DNA of 7,128 nucleotides from Gammaproteobacteria bacterium (GTDB lineage Bacteria > Pseudomonadota > Gammaproteobacteria > GCA-001735895). The stretch covers positions 1-7,128 of the forward strand of contig WGBK01000052.1 of the NCBI GenBank assembly GCA_015494335.1, given 5' to 3'. Shown piece by piece: positions 1-7,128 of the stretch. Position numbers and translations under genes: made by a program. Position 1 is the first letter of the stretch. Each line of letters starts with the position of its first letter. Below the pieces are notes generated by a model that did no database searches, was not told the DNA's origin, and was given only the letters and a program-made list of their open reading frames with translations.

Positions 1-522
1 GGCCTGTGGCGCTCGATTCAGCAATTCCCGAAGCCGCTGATCGCCGCGGTCAACGGTTACGCTCTCGGCGGCGGTTGCGAGCTGGCCCTGCAGGCGGACA
101 TCATCCTCGCCGGACGCAACGCACAGTTCGGCCAGCCCGAGATCAAGCTTGGCATCATCCCCGGCGCCGGCGGCATCCAGCGGCTGATCCGGCGAGTCGG
201 CCGTTCCCTGGCCAGCCAGATGGTGCTGACCGGCCAGTTCATCGATGCCAGGACCGCCTTGCGCGCCGGCCTGGTCAGCGAGATCTGCGAACCCGAGCTG
301 ACCCTGGAGCGAGCCCGGGAGATCGCCGCGGAGATCGCCGCCCTGCCTCCGCTGGCAGTGCAACAGGCGGGCCAGGCCCTGAGCCTGGCCGACGAGATGC
401 CGCTGTCCGCGGCGCTGGAATTCGAGCGCAAGGCCTTTGTGCTGCTCGCCGGCACCGAGGACCGCAACGAGGGCTTGCAAGCCTTCCTCGAAAAACGCAA
501 ACCCGTGTTCAAGGGCAAGTAA
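1..522 (+). CDS. paaF: 2,3-dehydroadipyl-CoA hydratase PaaF, enoyl-CoA hydratase family (5' end outside window)
   Basis: PaaF hydrates the 2,3-double bond of 2,3-dehydroadipyl-CoA to 3-hydroxyadipyl-CoA in the lower, beta-oxidation-like part of phenylacetate breakdown; it is a cytosolic crotonase-fold enzyme. The frame is open from base 1 and ends at TAA 520-522, giving 173 residues. The motif ALGGGCELA (residues 21-29) carries the oxyanion-hole Gly24 and the first catalytic Glu27. FGQPEIKLGIIPGAGG (43-58) carries the second, Glu47. The spacing of 20 equals that of the Glu144/Glu164 pair of rat mitochondrial hydratase, so this is a true hydratase and not an isomerase-type member. The C-terminus (EGLQAFLEKRKPVFKGK) is the usual family ending. 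E. coli PaaF has about 255 residues, so roughly 80 N-terminal residues lie upstream. paaG starts 4 nt after the stop. The paaF assignment over a generic fatty-acid hydratase rests on the paa neighbours and on close similarity to E. coli PaaF. Confidence 0.93.
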   Translation, partial: GLWRSIQQFPKPLIAAVNGYALGGGCELALQADIILAGRNAQFGQPEIKLGIIPGAGGIQRLIRRVGRSLASQMVLTGQFIDARTALRAGLVSEICEPELTLERAREIAAEIAALPPLAVQQAGQALSLADEMPLSAALEFERKAFVLLAGTEDRNEGLQAFLEKRKPVFKGK

Positions 523-526
523 AACC

Positions 527-1318
527 ATGTCCTATCAGACTCTTCAATTCGACCTCTCCGACGGCGTCGCCACGCTGACCCTGAATCGCCCGGACAAGCT
601 CAACAGCTTCAATGCCGAGATGCACGAGGAGATGCGCGACGCGATGAAAACCGTGGAACGCAACGACGAGATCCGCTGCCTGCTGTTGACCGGAGCCGGT
701 CGCGCCTTTTGCGCCGGTCAGGATCTTGGCGATCGCGATGTCTCTCCCGATGCCGAACCGCCGGACCTCGGCGACTCGCTGGAACGCAACTACAACCCGC
801 TGATCCGCCGCATCACGGGCCTTGAAAAGCCCGTGGTCTGCGCCGTCAACGGCGTGGCTGCCGGTGCCGGCGCCAACCTTGCGCTGGCCTGCGACATCGT
901 GCTCGCGGCCCAGTCGGCCACCTTCATCCAGTCCTTCAGCCGCATCGGCCTGGTGCCGGATTCCGGCGGCAGCTGGCTGTTGCCGCGCCTGGTCGGCCGT
1001 GCCCGCGCGCTGGCGATCACGTTGCTGGCGGAAAAGGTCAGCGCCCAGCAGGCCGCGGACTGGGGCATGATCTGGAAAGCCCTCGGCGACGAGGAGCTGA
1101 TGCCCCAGGCGATCAAGCTGTCGCAGCAACTGGCCCGGCAACCGACCCGCGGCCTGGGTTACCTCAAGCGCTGCATGCAACTGTCCAGCGAAAACGATCT
1201 CGATCGCCAGCTGGATGTCGAGCGCGACCTGCAACGCTTGGCTGGCCGCACCGACGACTACCGCGAGGGCGTAGCCGCCTTCCTGCAGAAACGCGAACCC
1301 CGCTTCACCGGAAAATAG
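527..1318 (+). CDS. paaG: 1,2-epoxyphenylacetyl-CoA isomerase PaaG
   Basis: PaaG converts ring-1,2-epoxyphenylacetyl-CoA into oxepin-CoA and also shifts a double bond in a later intermediate (3,4- to 2,3-dehydroadipyl-CoA). The protein has 263 residues, against 262 in E. coli, and is a crotonase-fold enzyme. The N-terminus reads TLTLNRPDKLNSFN (16-29). CoA-binding and oxyanion-hole residues lie in FCAGQDL (61-67) and VAAGAGANLALACD (110-123), where the first hydratase Glu is replaced by Asn117. GLVPDSGGSW (141-150) contains Asp145, which aligns with the catalytic Asp of characterised PaaG proteins. This loss of the Glu pair separates it from PaaF next door. The C-terminus ends in the family motif FLQKREPRFTGK. 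ATG 527 was chosen because MSYQTLQFDLSDGVATLTL matches the E. coli start; an open upstream extension to 437 only overlaps paaF out of frame. The start lies 4 nt after paaF and has only a weak purine-rich stretch (511-515) 11 nt ahead, so coupling to paaF translation is likely. Confidence 0.96.
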   Translation: MSYQTLQFDLSDGVATLTLNRPDKLNSFNAEMHEEMRDAMKTVERNDEIRCLLLTGAGRAFCAGQDLGDRDVSPDAEPPDLGDSLERNYNPLIRRITGLEKPVVCAVNGVAAGAGANLALACDIVLAAQSATFIQSFSRIGLVPDSGGSWLLPRLVGRARALAITLLAEKVSAQQAADWGMIWKALGDEELMPQAIKLSQQLARQPTRGLGYLKRCMQLSSENDLDRQLDVERDLQRLAGRTDDYREGVAAFLQKREPRFTGK

Positions 1319-1323
1319 ACCCC

Positions 1324-2847
1324 ATGACCGCTCTCTCCCCCGAACAGACGATCGCCGTGATCGGCGCCGGTGCCATGGGCGCGGGCGTGGCCCAGGTGGC
1401 GGCCAACGCCGGCCATCCGGTCAAGCTCTACGATCAGGCCGAGGGCGCCGCGGAACGCGCCATCGAGCGCATCGCACGCGGCCTCGACCGCCTGGTCGAA
1501 CGCGGCCGTATCAGCGCCGAGGAGCAAGCGGCGCTGGTATCGCGCATCCAGCCCGTCGATACGCTGGAGGAAATCGGCGACGCCGCCCTGGTGATCGAGG
1601 CCATCGTCGAGGATCTTTCGATCAAGCAGCAGCTGTTCCGGCAACTCGAAGGGCTCTGCCCCGAGGCGATCCTGGCCAGCAATACCTCATCACTGTCGAT
1701 CACCGCCATCGGCTCCGCATTGCAACGGCCCGAACGACTGATCGGCATGCATTTCTTCAACCCGGCGCCGATCATGAAGCTGGTCGAGATCATCCGCGGC
1801 CTGGCCAGCGACCCGGCACTCGCCCAGACCCTGTTCGATACCGCCCAGGCCTGGGGCAAGCTGGCCGTCCACGCCCGCTCCACGCCCGGCTTCATCGTCA
1901 ACCGCGTCGCCCGCCCCTACTACGCCGAGGCCCTGCGCCTGTTGCAGGAAGGCGCTGCCGATGTCCCTACGCTGGACGCGCTGTACCGCGAGGCCGGCGG
2001 TTTCCGCATGGGCCCTTTCGAGCTGATGGATCTGATCGGCCAGGATGTCAACTACGCGGTTACCGCCTCGGTACACCAGGCCTATTACGGCGATCCGCGC
2101 TTCACCCCGTCGCTGATCCAGAAGGAACTGGTCGATGCCGGCTGGCTGGGTCGCAAGAGCGGTCGCGGCTTCTATGACTACCATGAAGGCGCCGAGCGTC
2201 CCGAACCAGTCACCGCCGAGCTCGCCGAACCGCCGGCGGAAGTCAGCCTGATCGCCCCGCCGCCCCTGCTCCAGCCCCTGCGCAGCCTGCTCGAGCAGGC
2301 CGGTATTGCCCACAGCGCCGCCGAGGGCGAGGAATGCTCGCTGATTTCCGATGCCTTCACCCTGTGCCTGACCGACGGCCGCATGGCCACGCTGCGCGCC
2401 CGCGAGGACAACCTGAAAAACCTGGTGCTGTTCGATCTCGCGCTGGATTACGAAGGCTGCGAGCGCATCGCTCTCTGCGCCGCCGAACAGTCCGCGCCCG
2501 AGGCCCTGCGCCAGGCCAGTGGCCTGTTCCAGGCCATGGGCAAGTCCGTCAGTCTGATCGAGGATGTCGCCGGCATGGTCGTGATGCGTACGGTCTGCAT
2601 GCTCGCCAACGAGGGCGCCGACGCGGTAAACCAGCAGGTCTGCGATGCCGCTGCGGTGGATACCGCGATGCAGGCCGGCGTCAACTACCCGAAAGGCCCC
2701 CTGGCCTGGGCCGATGCGATCGGCCTGCCCCGGGTTCTGGAGGTGCTCGATCATCTGCAACACAACTATGGCGAGGATCGCTACCGCCCCTCGCCGCTGT
2801 TGCTGAAACACGCCGCCGCCGGCCGGAGCTGCCATGAGCCATCCTGA
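1324..2847 (+). CDS. paaH: 3-hydroxyadipyl-CoA dehydrogenase PaaH (NAD-dependent, long two-C-domain form)
   Basis: PaaH oxidises 3-hydroxyadipyl-CoA to 3-oxoadipyl-CoA with NAD+, giving the PaaJ substrate. The 507-residue protein has an N-terminal Rossmann domain with GAGAMG at 14-19 (GxGxxG). The catalytic residues are all placed: Ser122 in NTSSL, His143 in MHFFNPAP, Glu155 in VEII (the His-Glu dyad is 12 apart, as in human HAD His158/Glu170) and Asn193 in FIVNR. A first 3HCDH C-terminal domain runs to about residue 287 (GWLGRKSGRGFYDY). After a Pro/Glu-rich linker (about 290-320) comes a second, PaaH-type C-terminal domain (about 320-500) with VAGMVVMRTVCMLANEGADAV and GVNYPKGPLAW. E. coli PaaH is about 475 residues; this length is closer to Pseudomonas-type proteins as I remember them. 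ATG 1324 is 5 nt after the paaG stop with no clear Shine-Dalgarno site. The last 14 nt overlap paaI. A generic FadB-like role is unlikely because no hydratase domain is fused. Confidence 0.96.
   Translation: MTALSPEQTIAVIGAGAMGAGVAQVAANAGHPVKLYDQAEGAAERAIERIARGLDRLVERGRISAEEQAALVSRIQPVDTLEEIGDAALVIEAIVEDLSIKQQLFRQLEGLCPEAILASNTSSLSITAIGSALQRPERLIGMHFFNPAPIMKLVEIIRGLASDPALAQTLFDTAQAWGKLAVHARSTPGFIVNRVARPYYAEALRLLQEGAADVPTLDALYREAGGFRMGPFELMDLIGQDVNYAVTASVHQAYYGDPRFTPSLIQKELVDAGWLGRKSGRGFYDYHEGAERPEPVTAELAEPPAEVSLIAPPPLLQPLRSLLEQAGIAHSAAEGEECSLISDAFTLCLTDGRMATLRAREDNLKNLVLFDLALDYEGCERIALCAAEQSAPEALRQASGLFQAMGKSVSLIEDVAGMVVMRTVCMLANEGADAVNQQVCDAAAVDTAMQAGVNYPKGPLAWADAIGLPRVLEVLDHLQHNYGEDRYRPSPLLLKHAAAGRSCHEPS
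2825..2828 (+). promoter_or_regulatory. Ribosome binding site for paaI inside the end of paaH
   Basis: GGAG at 2825-2828 lies 5 nt before ATG 2834, within paaH codons. It supports 2834 as the paaI start rather than the internal Met at residue 17 of PaaI, and fits translation of paaI by ribosomes finishing paaH. Confidence 0.6.
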
Positions 2848-3298
2848 CGAAGCCCGACTGGCCATCGCCTGCAGCGAGGCCATGCACGCGCGTGACGATG
2901 CCGCACAGGCCCTTGGCATCGAGCTCCTCGAATCCACGCCCGGACGCGCACGGCTGGCAATGACGGTGGAACCGCGCATGACCAACGGGCACGATGTCTG
3001 CCACGGCGGCGTGCTATTTACCCTCGCCGACACCGCCTTTGCCCACGCCTGCAACAACCGCAACCGGATCACCGTGGCCGCCGCCGCGAGCATCCAGTTT
3101 CTCGCGCCCGGCCGGGTCGGCGAACGCCTCGTCGCCACCGCCTTCGAACGCTCCCGCGGCAAGCGCACCGGCGTCTACGATGTCGAGATCCACAACCCGA
3201 AAGGCGAGCTGATCGCCCTGTTCCGCGGCAACGCCCATCAGATCCGCGGCCAGCTCGTCCCCGACCCCGAATCCCCCGAAGGAGACCCATCCGCATGA
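2834..3298 (+). CDS. paaI: Hydroxyphenylacetyl-CoA thioesterase PaaI (hotdog fold)
   Basis: PaaI hydrolyses CoA thioesters of hydroxylated or dead-end phenylacetate intermediates, releasing trapped CoA; it is a rescue enzyme rather than a step of the main route. The 154-residue protein is a single hotdog domain. MTNGHDVCHGGVLFTLADTAF (49-69) is the family signature, with Asp66 in the place of the catalytic acidic residue (Asp61 in E. coli PaaI) and Asn51 and His57-Gly58-Gly59 before it. TGVYDVEIHNPKGELIALFRGNAHQI follows near the C-terminus and aligns closely with E. coli. The N-terminus (MSHPDEARLAIACSEAMHARDDAAQALGI) aligns with E. coli PaaI with only a few extra residues. The protein has about 14 more residues than E. 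coli PaaI (140), most of them a Pro/Glu-rich tail after residue 138. It overlaps paaH by 14 nt and paaJ by 4 nt (ATGA). Confidence 0.95.
   Translation: MSHPDEARLAIACSEAMHARDDAAQALGIELLESTPGRARLAMTVEPRMTNGHDVCHGGVLFTLADTAFAHACNNRNRITVAAAASIQFLAPGRVGERLVATAFERSRGKRTGVYDVEIHNPKGELIALFRGNAHQIRGQLVPDPESPEGDPSA
3279..3284 (+). promoter_or_regulatory. Ribosome binding site for paaJ inside the end of paaI
   Basis: AAGGAG at 3279-3284 is the strongest Shine-Dalgarno match in the window and lies 10 nt before ATG 3295. It is embedded in the codons for the extra C-terminal tail of PaaI, and supports ATG 3295, which shares ATGA with the paaI stop. Confidence 0.75.
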
Positions 3299-4500
3299 CC
3301 CAGGCATTCATCTGCGACCCGATCCGCACACCCATAGGCCGCTACGGCGGCGCCCTGTCCTCGATCCGCGCCGACGATCTCGCCGCCCTGCCGATCCGCG
3401 AACTGATGCAGCGCCACCCCGGTCTCGACTGGGGACAGGTCGACGAAGTGTTCTACGGCAACGCCAACCAGGCTGGCGAGGACAACCGCAATATCGCACG
3501 CATGGCGGCCCTGCTGGCCGGCCTGCCGGTGGAAGTTCCCGGCACCACCATCAACCGCCTCTGCGGCTCCGGCATGGACGCTGTCGGACTGGCGGCTCGC
3601 AGTATCAGGGCCGGAGAGGCGGAGCTGATCCTGGCCGGTGGCGCCGAATCCATGTCGCGCGCGCCCTTCGTCATGCCCAAGGCAAGCAGCGCCTTCAGCC
3701 GCAACGCCGAGATCTACGACACCACCATCGGCTGGCGCTTCCCCAACCCGCTGATGAAACAGCGTTACGGCATCGATTCCATGCCCGAGACGGCGGAGAA
3801 TGTGGCCGAGGAATTCGGCATCTCGCGCGAGGACCAGGATGCCTTCGCGCTGCGCTCCCAGCAGCGTACCGCAGCCGCGCAACAGAACGGCGTGCTGGCG
3901 GAAGAGATCTTTGCGGTATCCATCCCGCAGCGCAAGGGCGATCCGATTCGCGTAGAGCAGGACGAGCACCCGCGTGCCTCGACCACGCCGGAAGCCCTGG
4001 CAAGGCTGCCCACTCCCTTCCGCGAGGGCGGCACGGTGACCGCAGGCAACGCCTCCGGCGTCAACGACGGCGCCTGCGGCATGCTGGTGGCCAGCGAGTC
4101 CGCGGCGGAGCGCCACGGACTCGAACCCATCGCGCGCATCGTCGGCATGGCGACCGCCGGCGTCGAGCCGCGCATCATGGGCATCGGCCCGGCCCCCGCC
4201 AGCCAAAAGCTGCTCGGGCGACTGGGGCTGAGCATCGCCGATATGGATGTGATCGAGCTGAACGAGGCCTTCGCCGCTCAGGCCCTGGCGGTATTGCGCC
4301 AGCTCGGCCTGCCCGACGATGCCGAGCAGGTCAACCCGAATGGCGGCGCCATCGCCCTCGGACATCCTCTCGGCATGAGCGGAGCGCGACTGATCACCAC
4401 GGCCGCGCGGGAGCTGCAGCGCCGCGGCGGCCGCTACGCCCTGTGCACCATGTGCATCGGCGTCGGCCAGGGCATTGCCACCGTCATCGAACGGGTTTGA
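3295..4500 (+). CDS. paaJ: 3-oxoadipyl-CoA / 3-oxo-5,6-dehydrosuberyl-CoA thiolase PaaJ
   Basis: PaaJ acts twice in the pathway. It cleaves 3-oxo-5,6-dehydrosuberyl-CoA made by PaaZ, releasing acetyl-CoA, and later cleaves 3-oxoadipyl-CoA to succinyl-CoA and acetyl-CoA. The protein is 401 residues, the same length as E. coli PaaJ, and has both thiolase halves. The nucleophile is Cys90 in INRLCGSGMDAV (86-97). NEAFA is at 323-327, GGAIALGHPLGMSGAR (350-365) carries His357, and CIGVGQG (387-393) carries the second catalytic Cys387. The early segment CDPIRTPIGRYGGALSSIRADDL is typical of the PcaF/PaaJ subgroup of 3-oxoadipyl-CoA thiolases. PcaF of the beta-ketoadipate pathway is nearly indistinguishable by sequence; the position between paaI and paaK favours PaaJ. 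The start overlaps the paaI stop by 4 nt and has a good ribosome binding site. Stop is TGA 4498-4500. Confidence 0.95.
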   Translation: MTQAFICDPIRTPIGRYGGALSSIRADDLAALPIRELMQRHPGLDWGQVDEVFYGNANQAGEDNRNIARMAALLAGLPVEVPGTTINRLCGSGMDAVGLAARSIRAGEAELILAGGAESMSRAPFVMPKASSAFSRNAEIYDTTIGWRFPNPLMKQRYGIDSMPETAENVAEEFGISREDQDAFALRSQQRTAAAQQNGVLAEEIFAVSIPQRKGDPIRVEQDEHPRASTTPEALARLPTPFREGGTVTAGNASGVNDGACGMLVASESAAERHGLEPIARIVGMATAGVEPRIMGIGPAPASQKLLGRLGLSIADMDVIELNEAFAAQALAVLRQLGLPDDAEQVNPNGGAIALGHPLGMSGARLITTAARELQRRGGRYALCTMCIGVGQGIATVIERV

Positions 4501-4530
4501 TTCCGACACCCCGTTGAATCCACAATAAAA

Positions 4531-4546
4531 GCACGGAATTCCGAGC
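4531..4546. promoter_or_regulatory. Imperfect 16-bp palindrome in the paaJ-paaK gap, possible operator
   Basis: GCACGGAATTCCGAGC is symmetric except for a central-flank A/A pair; its core CGGAATTCCG (4534-4543) is a perfect 10-bp palindrome. It sits in the only intergenic gap of the window (4501-4565), just after the locally most AT-rich stretch (4515-4530), and ends 7 nt before the paaK ribosome binding site. The AATT centre leaves at best a 3-bp RNA stem, so a DNA site is more natural than a hairpin. It does not resemble the PaaX operator as I remember it. A TTGAAT at 4514-4519 has no convincing -10 partner, so no promoter is called. It may also be chance. Confidence 0.25.
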
Positions 4547-4553
4547 AACCACC

Positions 4554-4558
4554 GAGGA
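4554..4558 (+). promoter_or_regulatory. Ribosome binding site for paaK
   Basis: GAGGA at 4554-4558 lies 7 nt before ATG 4566, at ideal spacing. It shows that paaK can be initiated independently of paaJ, which ends 65 nt upstream. Confidence 0.75.
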
Positions 4559-4565
4559 AACCATC

Positions 4566-5870
<1,305 letters not shown>

Positions 5871-5873
5871 ACC

Positions 5874-7128
5874 ATGCGCAAGCTTGCATCCTACGCCTGC
5901 GGCGAATGGGTCGCCGCGCCCGATAACGGCCAACTGCTGACCGACGCCACCACGGCCGAGCCGGTAGCCTTGATCGGTAGCGGGGGGCTGGATTTCCAGG
6001 CCATGCTCGATCATGCGCGCAACATCGGCGGCCCGGCCCTGCGCCATTACACCTTCCACCAGCGCGCGCTGATGCTGAAGGAACTGGCCAAGTACCTGAT
6101 GGCGCGCAAGGACGAATTCTACGCCGACAGCTGGGCCACCGGCGCGACCCGCAACGACGCCTGGATCGACATCGAGGGCGGCATTTCCACGCTGTTCGTG
6201 TACTCGGGCAAGGGACGGCGCGAGATGCCCAACAGCCATATCTGCCTCGACGGCGATCAGGAGACCATTTCGCGCAGCGGCAGCTTTACCGCGCAACACA
6301 TTCTGACTCCACTGCAGGGCGTCGCGGTGCACATCAATGCCTTCAACTTCCCCTGCTGGGGAATGCTGGAGAAACTCGCGCCGACCCTGCTCGCCGGCGT
6401 GCCCGCCATCGTCAAGCCGGCGCGCCAGACCGCCTGGCTCACCGAGACGATGTTCCGCGCCATCATCGAATCCGGCCTGTTGCCGGAAGGGTCGGTACAG
6501 TTGATCTGCGGTTCCACCGGCGATCTGCTCGACCGGCTCGACTACCAGGATGCGGTCAGCTTCACCGGCTCCCACGCCACCGGACTCCAGCTTTCGCAAA
6601 CGCCGGCCATCGTCGGGCACTCGACCCGCTTTTTCATGGAGGCGGATTCCCTCAACTGCGCCATCCTCGGCCGCGATGTCGCGCCCGGCAGCGAGGCCTT
6701 CGAGCTCTACGTGAAGGAACTGGCGCGCGAGATGACAGCCAAGTCCGGGCAGAAATGCACCGCCATTCGCCGAGCCCTGGTGCCCCAGGATCGCATCGAG
6801 GCCGTGACCGAGGCACTGCGCAAACGGCTCGATCGCGTCACCGTCGGCGATCCGCGCAACCCGGAGGTGCGCATGGGCGCCCTGGCCGGACTCGATCAGC
6901 GCGAGGATGTTCGACTGCGCATCGAACGTCTGGCCCAGGACAACGAGATCCTGATCGGCAATGACCTTCAGGTGAACCCCCTGGGCGCCGACAGCGAGCG
7001 CGGCGCCTTCCTGCCGCCGGTGCTGCTGCTTGCCGACGATCCGCAGTCCAGCAGCGCCCACGACATCGAGGCCTTTGGCCCGGTCTGCACGCTGATGCCC
7101 TATCGCGACGAGGAAGAAGCCATTGAAC
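5874..7128 (+). CDS. paaZ: PaaZ, oxepin-CoA hydrolase / semialdehyde dehydrogenase (dehydrogenase domain; 3' end outside window)
   Basis: PaaZ opens the oxepin-CoA ring with a C-terminal (R)-specific hydratase (MaoC-like) domain and oxidises the reactive semialdehyde with an N-terminal NADP-dependent aldehyde dehydrogenase domain to 3-oxo-5,6-dehydrosuberyl-CoA. From ATG 5874 the frame stays open to the window end for 418 codons, all within the dehydrogenase domain. E. coli PaaZ has 681 residues, so the hydratase domain must lie downstream and cannot be confirmed here. Visible signatures: TGATRNDAWIDIEGGISTLF, HINAFNFPCWGMLEKLAPT with Asn158, VSFTGSHATG, FMEADSLN with general base Glu256, SGQKCTAIRR with nucleophile Cys295, and AFGPVCTLMP near the end. 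Glu256 and Cys295 have the same numbers as in E. coli PaaZ, which fixes the start and shows no net length change up to that point. No Shine-Dalgarno site precedes the ATG; it starts 3 nt after the paaK stop, so re-initiation after paaK is likely. A free-standing dehydrogenase lacking the second domain remains possible. Confidence 0.94.
   Translation, partial: MRKLASYACGEWVAAPDNGQLLTDATTAEPVALIGSGGLDFQAMLDHARNIGGPALRHYTFHQRALMLKELAKYLMARKDEFYADSWATGATRNDAWIDIEGGISTLFVYSGKGRREMPNSHICLDGDQETISRSGSFTAQHILTPLQGVAVHINAFNFPCWGMLEKLAPTLLAGVPAIVKPARQTAWLTETMFRAIIESGLLPEGSVQLICGSTGDLLDRLDYQDAVSFTGSHATGLQLSQTPAIVGHSTRFFMEADSLNCAILGRDVAPGSEAFELYVKELAREMTAKSGQKCTAIRRALVPQDRIEAVTEALRKRLDRVTVGDPRNPEVRMGALAGLDQREDVRLRIERLAQDNEILIGNDLQVNPLGADSERGAFLPPVLLLADDPQSSSAHDIEAFGPVCTLMPYRDEEEAIE

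Noticed and set aside
437..526. Upstream extension of paaG to ATG 437
   Set aside because: It would overlap paaF out of frame and add 30 residues absent from known PaaG; ATG 527 matches the family N-terminus and follows the paaF stop by 4 nt.
6..578. Plus-strand open frame of 190 codons overlapping paaF
   Set aside because: The product is Arg/Pro/Gly-rich and lies out of frame with the hydratase motifs, which read cleanly in the frame starting at base 1 up to TAA 520-522.
1690..3168. Minus-strand open frame (492 codons) opposite paaH and paaI
   Set aside because: It runs across the border of two real genes, is rich in Ala/Gly/Arg/Gln and resembles no family; it is a shadow of the plus-strand coding.
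4514..4542. Possible sigma-70 promoter (TTGAAT as -35) before paaK
   Set aside because: At 17-nt spacing the -10 position reads AATTCC, a poor match, and the AT-rich AATAAA is too close to the -35; not supportable as a promoter.
3238..4548. Minus-strand open frame (436 codons) opposite paaJ
   Set aside because: It covers paaJ almost exactly, has no recognisable motif or ribosome binding site, and is explained by the GC-rich codon pattern of the thiolase gene.
4501..4565. Rho-independent terminator after paaJ
   Set aside because: No GC-rich stem followed by a T run is present; the palindrome has at most a 3-bp uninterrupted stem around AATT.

Overview
The window is a single co-directional (+ strand) block of aerobic phenylacetate (phenylacetyl-CoA) catabolism genes, in the order paaF (3' part) - paaG - paaH - paaI - paaJ - paaK - paaZ (5' part). 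All seven were recognised by reading the protein sequences and comparing them with remembered E. coli and Pseudomonas Paa proteins; no database search was run. The DNA is clearly GC-rich with G/C-dominated third codon positions. Together with the Pseudomonas-like arrangement (core genes and ligase in one run, paaZ collinear rather than divergent), this suggests a GC-rich Gammaproteobacterium such as a Pseudomonas or Halomonas relative. The genus cannot be fixed from this window.

Layout: 1-522 is the C-terminal two thirds of the enoyl-CoA hydratase PaaF. 527-1318 is the isomerase PaaG, 1324-2847 the 3-hydroxyacyl-CoA dehydrogenase PaaH, 2834-3298 the hotdog thioesterase PaaI and 3295-4500 the thiolase PaaJ. 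A 65-nt gap follows, the only real intergenic space here, holding an imperfect 16-bp palindrome and a good ribosome binding site. 4566-5870 is phenylacetate-CoA ligase PaaK. 5874-7128 is the aldehyde dehydrogenase part of the bifunctional ring-opening enzyme PaaZ, cut off by the window end. Junctions from paaF to paaJ, and between paaK and paaZ, are gaps of 3-5 nt or overlaps of 4-14 nt, so a polycistronic, translationally coupled unit is likely.

Pathway: PaaK activates phenylacetate to phenylacetyl-CoA. The PaaABCE epoxidase, not in the window, makes the ring 1,2-epoxide. PaaG isomerises it to the oxepin. PaaZ hydrolyses the oxepin ring and oxidises the resulting semialdehyde. PaaJ then PaaG, PaaF, PaaH and PaaJ again carry out beta-oxidation-like steps to acetyl-CoA and succinyl-CoA. 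PaaI removes CoA from stalled or dead-end intermediates.

Every catalytic residue I could place is present, and no frameshift, mobile element, RNA gene, CRISPR array or terminator was seen. I found no previously undescribed system. The points worth a second look are small: the in-frame paaK/paaZ junction, the palindrome before paaK, and the overlap architecture.
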